64,000 nucleotides of DNA. Source: Delphinapterus leucas. Lineage: Eukaryota; Chordata; Mammalia; Artiodactyla; Monodontidae. The translations under genes and the position numbers were made by a program. Below, one piece after another: positions 33,845-45,800 of the stretch. A model generated the notes under the pieces. It did no database searches. It saw nothing but the letters and a program-made list of their open reading frames with translations, and was not told where the DNA came from. The DNA lies in contig NW_022098076.1 in the NCBI RefSeq assembly GCF_002288925.2, positions 65,871,332 to 65,935,331 of the forward strand. The letters are read 5' to 3'. The first letter of the stretch is position 1, and each line of letters begins with the position of its first letter.

Positions 33845-36800
33845 GATTCAAAGCTTTGGTGAACTACTAAGGCAGTGAAGACATATGGGGCCCAGATCTA
33901 GCTGAATATTGATCAGAATATTCAACAGAAATAATGGAAGCCAAAGGAAAGAAAACAACTGCCAGCTTAGAATTCTATACTCAGTAAATAAGGTGAAATA
34001 AAATATTTTCAGGAAACAAAAATTAAGGGAATTTATCACCAGCAGACACTTACTAAAGGAAGTACTAAAAAGAGTTTTTCAGGTAGAGGGAAAATGATTC
34101 CAGCTGGAAGCTCAGAGATACAGGAAGGAACGAAGAGCAATGGAAAGGTATATAGGTGGGCAATGTAAATGAATAATATCTTGTGAAATTAACAACAGTG
34201 GCATATAAATTGGAAGGGGAGTAAATTGAGCTAATACCTAAGGACCTTGCATTGTTCAAGAAGAGAGTGGGGACTTCCCTGGTGGTCCAGTGGTTAAGAC
34301 TTGGCACTTCCAGTGCTTCCAAGGCAGTGGGTGCAGGTTTGATCCCTGGTCAGTAGAACAAAGATCCCACAAGATCCCACATGCCGTGAGGCATGGCCAA
34401 ATTAAAAAAAGAGAGAGAGAGAGTAAAAGTAACAAGTACTTTTGATCAGTCAGCGTTGCATGTTATAGTCTGTTACCACTAATAGACTAGGAAAAAGTCT
34501 ATATAAAATATAGATCTTTGTAGTCTATATAAAATTGGAATAATAAAAAGTAGTCCACAAGAAAATAAGAAAGCAGAGAAATAGGGACACTGTGTAGGCA
34601 AGAATAGAATAATAAAACATTTAAAAATAAAAACAAGAATTAACTACAAATGTATCAGTAATAAATTAAGTGAAAATAGACGATGCTTGAATTAAACTAT
34701 ATTCAGTATTTTATCAGAGGTCCTAGTCAGGGAAATAAAGAAAGAAAAAGAAAAGAAAATGATAAAGATTAGAGAAGAAGAAATAAAACTGTTAGTATTT
34801 GTATACAGTATGATTGTGCACAAAGAAAATCCTAAAGATATTTAGATGAACTATTAGAATTGATAAGTGATTTTTAAAAACCTTTGGGCCAACATAAAAA
34901 TAAATTGTCTTCTTAGAGTAAATATATATATGTATAGCAATCTGCTGTACACATAAAACTGACATAACATTGTAAGTTAACTATACTTCAATAAAAAATA
35001 GTTAGAAAAAAAGAATAAAAAAATTGTCTTTCTATATATAAACACCACATAGAAGATGAGATTTGAAGAAGATATTTACAACAACATCAAAAATCATCAA
35101 CTTTTAAGGAATATGTGTAAAAAATACGTATAAGATTTTTGTACAGAAAACTATAAACATTGAGAGAAATTTAAGAAAAATTTAAAAATTAAATGCACAC
35201 ACATACACAAAAGAAAGTGAAAAGGCAAGCCACAGAGAGGAAGATGATACAGATCTTCCTCAACTTATGATGGGATTACATCCTGATTGTAATTTGAAAA
35301 TATCTTAGGTTGAAAATGCATTTAACACACCTAACCTATTGAATATCATAGCTTACCTAGCCTACCCTAAAATTACTCAGAACACTTCATCAGCCTACAA
35401 TTGGGCAAAATCATTTATGCAAAGCCTATTTTATAATAATTGAGTAGCTCATGTAATTTATTGAATACTGTACAGAAAGTGAGAAACAGAATGTTTTTTG
35501 TTTTTTTTTTGCGGTACGCGGGCCTCCCACTGCTGTGGCCTCTCCCGTTGCGGAGCACAGGCTCCGGACGCGCAGGCTCAGCGGCCATGGCTCACGGGCC
35601 CAGGCCGTGGCCCGAACCCGTGTCCCGTGCATCGGCAGGCGTACTCTCAACCACTGCGCCACCAGGGAAGCCCCCTTATGGTTTTTAGATGCATATTTAG
35701 AATTGCTTTATAGAAAGGGTATATTAATTTATACTTCTACTAGGTGTATAATGAATTTATATTGTGACATTCTCACTACTAGTGAGTATTACCCATTTAA
35801 AAATATTCATTTTCTTTTTACTTTATAGCATATATCCAGTGATCAGCACAGGTACTTGACCACACAGAGTAGACAATGGATGGCTACCACTAGTTTGATG
35901 GATCGTTTCTTGCAGGATGTTCTGAGGCACCACCCATATCGTTATCAAGAAAGCAGGTAAAGTAACTGAGTGGAATAATATTAGCACAGAGTTAGTTATA
36001 TGTTACAGTAAGTGTTTGTGTTAATTGTTCTAATACTTCCTAAAGTGAACCTTTGAATCAAGGAATATAACGTGAAATTTTATCTAGTAACTTACCTTTG
36101 CAATTATTTAAAAATTTTTCCTAGCTTAGGTAAGAAATTTCACTCTAAAAGTTATGGACTACACTGTGCTTTTTCTAAAGAAAAGTCTTAGACCAATAAA
36201 TAATTATATATCATTAAGGTGTTTTGTAAGGATGTCACAGGATTAAACACGGTAAAAAGGTGGGAACAAACATAACTTTTACGAGATTAGTAACCAGAAA
36301 GTTGGTGACAGTAGCCAAGTAAGGGTGGTTAAGGTAAAAACTAAGTTAACTCCACATTAATGGAACTATTTGCTATTTTGTCAAATAGAATTAGCTCTTT
36401 TTATAATTTGTCAGTATCTTGATAGCTTACTCTTGTATTAATTTATTTTGGTTTTAGTAAAAATAAATATTTTGATAACATTTAAAAAAGTTAATGTCCT
36501 ATGTTAAAGAAGAACTTTGGTAGAAAATCAGATTATGTACTCTGGTGAGTTTGCAACTACAGCTATACAAGATAAGGCAAAATAGATCATTAGCACATCT
36601 GTGCAGAATTAGTTGAGTTCAGCACTAGCAGCAGAAAAAAGGATAAACTTCTTGAACGCTTTGCAAGTCACCAACCTAGAACTTAGTAAATGGCGAAAAA
36701 GTTTTAATGGGAAAAAGTCAGGAAAAAAATATTTGGTTTTCGTAGAGAATGAACTTGAGGACATGGGGAGGGAGAAGGGGAAGCTGGGACAAAATGAGAG

Positions 36801-39800
36801 AGTAGCATGGACATATGTACACTACCAAATGTAAAATAGATAGCTAGTGGGAAGCAGCCACATAGCACAGGGAGATCAGCTCGGTGCTTTGTGACCACCT
36901 AGAGGGGTGGGATAGGGAGGGTGAGAGGGAGACACAAGAGGGAGGGGATATGGGGATATATGTATACATATAGCTGATTCACTTTGTTATACAGCAGAAA
37001 CTAACACAACACTGTAAAGCAATTATACTCCAATAAAGATGTTAAAAAAAATTATGTGGTTTCTTAGCTGGTGGAAAGATGGAATTAGCCTATCTTGGGG
37101 TCAGTATAAATTACCAGTTTATAGTGTATATAAACAATGCTTCAACAAACATATTTGTACATGCAACTTTTTCTGTGGAGTAGATTCCTAGAATTTGAAC
37201 TTTGGGGCTAAAGTTTATGGACATTAAAAATATTTTTTATTTTTTAACTTTTCATTTTGGAATAATTACAGGCTTACAAAAATTTAGCTGCAAAACTGGT
37301 ACAAGGAATTCTTGTGTAACTTTTACCTAGCTTCCCCAAATGTTAAATCTAAAATAACCACAGTACAGTGATCAAATCCATGAAATTACATTGATACCAT
37401 ACTATTTACAGACCTGATTCAGATTTTGTCAGTAGTGTTACTAATGTCCTTTTTTTGGACCAAGATTCCATCCAGGACCACACAGTGCATTGAGTTGTCA
37501 CAATTCCTTACTTTCCCTTAATCTCGAGTAGTTCCTCAGTCTGTCTTTGATTTCAAGACCTTGATACTTTTTAAAAGAGTACTGGCCAGTTATTTTGTAG
37601 GATATTCCTAAATTTGGGTATGCCTGATGTCTTTTCATTTTGTTGATGGTCTCCTTTACTGTGCAAAAGCTTTTAAGTTTAATTAGGTCCCATTTGTTAA
37701 TTTTTGCTTTTGCTTCTATTGCTCTAGGAGATGGATCCAAAAAAATATTGCTGCGGTTTATGTCAAAGAGTGTTCTGCCTATGTTTTCCTCTAGGAGTTT
37801 TATATTATCTGGTCTTACATTTAGGTTTTTAATCTATTTTGAGTTTATCTTTGTATATGGTGTTAGAGAATGTTCTAAGTTCATTCTTTTACATGTAGCT
37901 CTTCAGTTTTCCCAGCACCACTTATTGAAGAGACTATCTTTTCTTCATTGTATATTCTTTCCTCCTTTGTCATAGATTAATTGACCATTAATGCATGGGT
38001 TTATTTCTTTTTATTTATTTATTTATTTGGCTGTGACAGGTTGTAGTTGCAGCATGTGGGATCTTTCGTTGCAGTGCGTGGGCTTCTCTCTTGTTGTGGC
38101 ACATGGGCTCCAGAGCACACGGGCTCAGTAGTTGTGGTGTGCAGGCTTAGTTGCCCTGTGGCATGTGGGATCTTAGTTCCCCAACCAGGGATCAAACCCA
38201 CGTCCCTTTCATTGGAAGGCCAGTTCTTAACCACTGGACCACCAGGGAAGTCTGCGTGGGTTTATTTCTGAGCCCTCTGTCCTGTTCCATTCATCTATGT
38301 TTCTGTTTTTGTGCCAGTACCATCCTGCTTTGATTACTGTAGCTTGGCAGTATAATCTGAAGTCAGGGAGTGTGATTCCTCTAGCTCTGTTCTTCTTTCT
38401 CAAGATTGTTTTGGGTATTCAGGGTCTTTTGTGTTTCCATACAACTTTTAAAATTATTTGTTCTGGTTCTGTGAAGAATGCCATTGGTATTTAGATAGGG
38501 ATTGCAGTTAATCTGTAGATTGTCTTGGGTAGTATGGTCATTTTAACAATATTGATTCTGCCAGGAACATAGTGTATCTTTCCATCTGTTTGTGCCATCT
38601 TCAGTTTCTTTCATCAGTGTCTTATAGTTTTCTGAGTACGGATCTTTTGCCTCCTTAGGTAGATGTATTCCTCGGTGTTTCATTCTTTTTGATGTGATAG
38701 TAAATGGGATTGTTTCCTTAATTTCTCTTTCTGGTAGTTCATTGTTAGTGTATAGAAATGCAACAGATTTCTGTATATTAAGTTTCTATCCTGCAACTTT
38801 ATCAAATTCTTTGATGAGCTCTCGTAGTTTTTTTTGGTGGCATCTTTAGTGTTTTCTATGTATAGTATGTCATCTGCAAACAGTGACAGTTTTACTTCTT
38901 CCTTTCCATTTTGGATTTCTTTTATTTCTTTTTCTTCTCTTGTTGCTGTGGCCAAGACTTCTAAAACTATGTTGAATAAAAATGGTGAGAGTGGGCATTC
39001 TCGTCTTGTTCCTGATCTTGGAGGAAATGCTTTCAACTTTTCCCTGTTAAGCATGTTGTTAGCTTTGGTTTGTCACATATAGCCTTTATTAAGTTGGGGT
39101 ATGTTCCCTTTATGCCCACTTTCTGGAGAGATTTTATCATAAATGGATGTTGAATTTTGTCAAAAGCTTTTTCTGCATCTATTGAGATGATCATATGGTT
39201 TTTATTCTTCAATTTGTTAATATGGTGTATCACATTGATTGATTTGAGTATATTGAAGAATCCTTGCAGCTCTGGGATAAATCCCACTTGTTCGTGGTGT
39301 ATGATCATTTTAATGTGTTGCTGGATTCTGTTTGCTGGTATTTTGTTGAGGATTTTTGCATCTATATTCATCAGTGATATTGGTCTGTAACTTTCTTTTT
39401 TTGTAGTATCTTTGTCTGGTTTTGGTATCAGGGTGATGGTGGCCTCATAGATTGATTCAGAAGTTTTCCATCCTAACCTTACACCTAAAGGAACTAGAGA
39501 AAGAAGAACAAACAAAACCCAAAGTTAGTAGAAGGAAAGAAATGATACAGATCAGAGCAGAAATAAATGAAATAGGGACTTCCCTATACAATATATATTG
39601 TATATACATATATATACAATTTATGCAATAAATTATATATAAATTGGTATAGTCTTCCAGGAAATGTCTATCAAGAATTAAAATTTTCTTCTCTAAATGT
39701 CTGGTAGAATTCACCTGTGAAGCTGTCTGGTCCTGGCCTTTTGTCTGTTGAGAGTTTTTAAATTACTGATTCAGGGCTTCCCTGGTGGCGCAGTGGTTAA

Positions 39801-42800
39801 GAATCCGCCTGCCAGTGCAGGGGACATGGATTTGATCCCTGGTCTGGGAAGATCCCATGTGCCGTAGAGCAACTAAACCCATATGCCACAACTACTGAGC
39901 CTGAGCTCTAGAGCCCACGAGCCACAACTACAGAGCCCACACACCACAACTATTGAAGCCCCCCACCATAGAGCCTGTGTGCTGCATCTACTGAGCCCAT
40001 GCACTGCAATTACTGAAGCCCACATGCTGTAGGGCCCGCGTGCCACAACTACTGAGCCCACGTGCTGCAACTACTGAAGCCTGTGCGCCTAGAGCCTGTG
40101 CTCTGCAACAAGAGAAGCCACCGCAATGAGAAGCCTGCACACTACAACGAAGAGTAACCCCCACTTGCAGCAACTAGAGAAAGCCCATGCGCAGCAACAA
40201 AGACCCAATGCAGCCAAAAAAAAATTAAGAAAATGATATAATAAAAAAAAATGAAATAGAGACTTAGAAAAATAAGAAAAGATCAATGAAACTAAAAGCT
40301 GGTTCTTTGAAAGGTAAACGAAATTGATAAGCCTTTAGCCAGCCTCATCAAGAAAAAAAGGGAAAGGGCCCAAATCAATAAAATCAGAAGTGAAAAAGGA
40401 GAAGTTACAACAAACACCACAGAAATACAAAGGATCATAAGAGACTACTGTGAATAGCTATATGCCAATAAAATGGACAACCTAGAAGAAATGGTCAAAT
40501 TCTAGAAATGTATCAATACAATCTCCCAAGACTAAACCAGGAAGAAATAGAAAATATGAACAGACCAAATACCAGTAATGAAATTGAATCAGTAATTTTT
40601 TTTTTTTTTTTTTTGCGGTACGTGGGCCTCTCACTGTTGTGGCCTCTCCCATTGCGGAGCACAGGGTCCGGACGCGCAGGCTCAGCAGCCATGGCTCATG
40701 GGCCCAGCTGCTCCGCGGCATGCGGGATCCTCCCGGACCAGGGCACAAACCCGTGTCCCCTGCATCGGCAGGCGGACTCTCAACCACTGCGCCACCAGGG
40801 AAGCCCTGAATCAGTAATTTAAAAACTCTCAACAGACAAAAGGCCAGGACCAGACAGCTTCACAGGTGAATTCTACCAGACATTTAGAGAAGAAAATTTT
40901 AATTCTTGATAGACATTTCCTGGAAGACTATACCAATTTATATATAATTTATTGCATAAATTGTATATATATGTATATACACCGGTAGTATATGACAGTG
41001 CTCATTTCCTGTCACTCTTGCCAACATTGCGATTATCAACCTCTTTCTTTCTCCCTAAAATAATAGGCCAAAAAGTGTCTCTTAATTAACCTTTATTTAT
41101 TTATGAGTAAAGTAGAATTTCTCTTGCTATATAGTTATTAGAAATATATTTATCCTATGGATTGTTTTTTCATATACTTTGCTTATTTTTCCATTGAATT
41201 GTTTGTATATTTTGGGTTTGTATGCAATATTTAGGAATAATAGTTCTTTGTATTTTAAATGTTATTTGTATTTTAAATATCAGAATCTGTCATGTGTTTA
41301 TCAACTCTGTTATCATGTGTTTATCAACTATATGTTATTTTTTACCATATAGAAAGAAACATTTTGACACAATCTAAGAATTTTTCTTTATGGCTTCTTT
41401 CATGTCTTTTTCTTAATTCCATTTTTCTCTTCTTTTAAATATTTTTAATCTTCTTGGAATTTATTTTTATAAGTGGTATATAGCAGTACTTATTTTTTAA
41501 ATATACTAATTATCTCCACTGATATAAAACATCACCTGTAACATAAAATTCCTGTATTTGTGTGTGTGTATCTACATCTACTTCTATATCTATATATTGG
41601 ATTTTGAATACCATTTTCTTTCATTGAATGGTTTTAATCCCATGCCAGTGCCACATTACTTATGTTTATAAGCTTTCTGAATTATATAGTTCATCTTTAA
41701 AAAATTTCATCTCTCTTTCCCCCCTTGTCTAGACATTGTTGGTTTTTCTATTATTTTAGACTTCTTGAAAATCAGCTCTTGCTTTACTTTTGTTTCCTAT
41801 TTATTGGTCTTTTTCTTAATTTATATCTTCAAGTTTCCTGAGGTAGGGGGATTTGGTTATTTTTCTGTCTTTTTGAACTAGATGCTCATTTAGTTAATTT
41901 CTGTTTACTAATTCTTATTTTAATGGGAAATTTAAAAGTGTGAAGTTTTCATTTTGATCATCTCATAGATTTAATATATAGTTATTTATTTTGTAGATAG
42001 TTTAAAAAGTTTTCCTTTTTAGCATAAGAGTTATATAAAAGAGTGGTTTTAAACCTTTAATGGTTACATTTTTGGAGGCCTTTTTTTGTTGTAAAATTAG
42101 TTTAAAATGAGTAGAAATACGGATTGTGATTTAGTTGTTAATTTTATTTATTTATTTAGTTGTTAATTTTAAACCCACATGAATACAGATGAAAATTTTT
42201 TGGGATTTCCAACTTGTTTGATTTTATGATTCTGCCTTCCTTTCTTTTCTTAGCCAAATATTACAAAATTAATTTTAATTTGAGACTCTGTCTTCTAGGA
42301 ATCTTGCCCAGGGTAGGAAGAAAATAACATTTATTATGCATTTAATAAAAATCTTAAACAGATGTTAGAGTATTTTTATGGATTTTTTCCCCCTTGCTTT
42401 TTAGATCAATGCAAAATGAGAGACTTCATATGACTACTGTGTCACCTTCTGGAGTGGTTCCGAATGATGATTTTGTTCCTGAAATAATGACTGAGGATGC
42501 TACTGGAGTCAGAGAAGAGATGTCTTCCAAGGCTTCTGAACCTGTTGAAGAGCTGTATTCTAAACCTAGTAAATCTCAGGAATATATACAGAGTGTTTCA
42601 ATTCGGCCATCGGTTATTCAAAAACTGGAGAAAGGACAGCAGCAGCCCTTGGAGTTCATTCATAAAATTGGGAGCCATATGAAAGAATTTAACCCAGTTG
42701 GTATTGGTCATGCTACAAATAATAGACAAAACGTAATATATTCATCAGTGGTTTCTAATGCTCCTGTTAGTTGTTTACCTGAAAGTTCTCATGAAAGACC

Positions 42801-45800
42801 AGTTACAACTAATGCTACTACTGGGTTACCACTAGGATCCCATTTGGATTCAGTTAACAAATGTGACCCAAACAAAGTTGACAAATACTTTAAACAGCTA
42901 GACAGGGGCTCTAGAAACCCTGTGCTATCATCCCATCCAGAAACTTCTTCAATAACTTATCAGAAACCTAAAGAATCAAACAGGAAATCTTTATGTATAA
43001 ATTCAGATAAATTGGTTATACAGGAAGATGTGAAATCTCAGGGTAAAACTTTGTCAACTGGCTCTAAAGTCCATGAATTTGTGGGTGCTGAAGGCTTCTT
43101 AAAATTGGAATCTCTTTCCAGATTTACAGTAAACCCAACAGTCAACCTGAATAAAACTGACATGCCTTCTAATAAAGGAATCTTTGAAGATGGCATTCCA
43201 AAGCATCATGAGAAATTCTTTCCTAATATGGATCATACCCAAGAAGGAAAGCATTTGGTCTTTAACAAGTCAGCCTTCTTGGAACAGAAGATCTCAGTGA
43301 GTTCTGAAATGAAGTTTGCTGGTGGCTATCTTCAGTCAGCATCTGATCACCATGAAGAGGCTGTGCCAGACCTTTGGAAGGAGGAGCAAATTGACCAAGA
43401 AGATAAGAACTGTGAATCAAGAGGTTCTGAAATGAGTTCTGATGGCAGTTCCTCTTTTTATTCACTGACGGACCAATCTAAAGTGACTGCCAAAGAAATA
43501 AACCTCTTAAAGGAAGTACATGCTGACTTGCAGTATAAGAACAATAAATCTTGTGTTTCTGAAATAAGCTCTGATTATGATGGCTCCCTTCAGTTGACTT
43601 CCAACCAAACTCAAGTAATTGTTAAAGACGTAAGTGTTCAGAAGGCAATGCATATTAGGCTGGTTGATGAAAGCTATGAATCTAGTGATTCTGAGATGAA
43701 TTTTCATGGTGATGCCTCACTTCAGTCAACTGATAACTACCCCCAACAGCGTGAAAAAGAAGTAAACCTTCCCAAGGGGGCACACGTTGGCTTGGTTGAT
43801 ATGAACTATGGATCTGGTAGCTCTGAAATAAGTGCTGATTCTGTTTTCTCACGTCAGTCAGTGGTTGACCAATTCCCAGTGGCTGTCACAGAAACAAAAC
43901 TCTGGAAGAAGGTTCACATTAGCTTGGTTGATAAGAACTATGGATCGAGTTGTTCTGAAACAAGTTTCGACTGTGATGTTTCTCTTCAGTCAGTAGTTGA
44001 CCATCCTCAACTGGCTGTCAGAGAAAGAAACCTGGAGCATAGGCTTGTGTATCTGAAAGATAAGGATCGTAAGCCTAGTAGTGCTAAAGCACATCTTGAT
44101 TGTGATGTCTCTCTTCAGACCATGACTGATGAACCTCAGAGGGCTGTTGAAGAAATCTATCTTCTGAAAGAGAAGAATAACATTGTGGATATGAACTGTG
44201 GGTCTCATGGTCCTGAGATGAATTTTCATCTGATGAAAACAGATGCTAAGTTAGTGCCTGACCAATCCCAAGTGGCAGGTAAAGAAGTAAACGCTCAGGA
44301 AGTAGCTCTTGACCTGGAGAATAAGAGTGTTAAATCTAGCATTTCTGATCTAAGTTTTGATTCTCATGCTTCTCTTTATCGATCAGCTAATGATCAACCT
44401 CAGGGGGATTGTGGTGAAATAAATCTGAAAGCGTTAAGTGTTGATATGGAAGTTAAGAGCTATGGGTGCTCCAGTTCTGAGTTGAGTTTTGATTCCGATC
44501 CTCCTCTTATGTCAGTTACTGAGTATACTGAGCTGGATGTTGAAGAAATAAGAAAGAAGCACGTTAACCTGGAAGATGAGAGCTTTGAGTCAATTAGCTC
44601 CAAAATAACTTTTGATTCTGATATTCCTCTTCACTCAGTAGTTGACCAATCTCAAGTAGCCATTTATGAGGAGGAGTCTATTGATCTGGGAAATAAGAGT
44701 AATGAATCTTGTGTTTCTGAAATAACTTTTGATTCTGATATACCTCTTCATTCAGGGATTTATCAACCTGAAGTAGCTGCTAAAGAAACATTCATTCAGA
44801 AAGAAGAGTATATACACTTAGGAGGGAAGGATGATGAACCCACCGGTTCTGAAATAAGTTTGGATTCTTATATCCCTTTTCAGTCAGTGGTTAACCATCC
44901 AGAAGAAGCTGTTAAAAAGCTAAATCCTCAAAAAGAAGAGTGGGCACCCTTAGAAAATAAGGAAAATGAACCTTGTGGTTCTGAATTAAGTTTTGATTAT
45001 GATGTTTTCCGTTCAGTGACTGGATGTTCTGAAGATCCCATTAAAGAAAGAAACCTTCTGAAAGAGGAGATTATACACTTAGAAAGTAAGGGTAATGTAC
45101 CTGTTGTTTCTGAAAGCAGTATGAAGTCTGATATTTCTTTTCATTTAGTGACTGATCATCCTGGCATAGCTATTAAAGAAGTAAACCAAAAAGAAGAATA
45201 TGTAAATTTAGCAGATAAAGGTAATGAGTTAAGTGTTTTTGAAACAAGTTTGGATTCCAATATCCCTCTTCAGTCAGTGATTCACAAACCTGAAGTGGTT
45301 GTTAAAGAACTATGGCTTCAAAAAGAAAAGCATGCTAAGTTAAAAGGTAAAAGTGCTAAATTCAGTGGTTCTGAAATAAATTTAGATTCTGATTATTCAA
45401 TGACTGAAACTCAAATAGCTGTTAAAGAAATAGATGTTCAGAAAGAAAAACGTGTTGTTCTAGAGATCAGGAGTGATAAATATAGTGGTTCTGAAATAGC
45501 TTTGGACTCTGATGTCCCTCTTCAGTCAATGAATGAAAAACCTCAAATAACCATTTTAAAGGAGGACCATGTTGACCCAGAAGATGAAAGTACTGTACCT
45601 AGAGGTTTTGAAAAAAATTTGGGTACTGATACCCCTCTTCATTCAGTCATTGACCAACCTCGACTAGCCCTTTTGAAGGAAAAACATGTGGATCTGGAAG
45701 ATACAAACAATGAATCTAGTGATGGTAAAATAGCTTTTCATTCTGATGACCCTCTTCAGCCATTGACTGAACAATTTCAGGAAGTGGTTGAAAAAACAAA

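Larger units (their letters stand above)
39483..40900 (+). mobile_element. Inverted 5' part of the same L1, heavily rearranged
   Basis: Plus-strand L1 ORF2 sequence occurs at 39483-39575, 40260-40594 and 40807 to about 40900. It precedes in the L1 order what the minus-strand part encodes, which is the geometry of a twin-priming 5' inversion. Two SINEs and a 175-bp inverted copy interrupt it. Confidence 0.65.

Noticed and set aside
38680..39515. Reverse transcriptase-like genes (also 57536-58150)
   Set aside because: They are broken L1 ORF2 pieces within larger L1 copies, with frameshifts and SINE insertions.
42394..42404. TTG start of the long ORF as the ZDBF2 start
   Set aside because: These bases are the pyrimidine tract and AG of the splice acceptor. 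The true ATG is at 31680.
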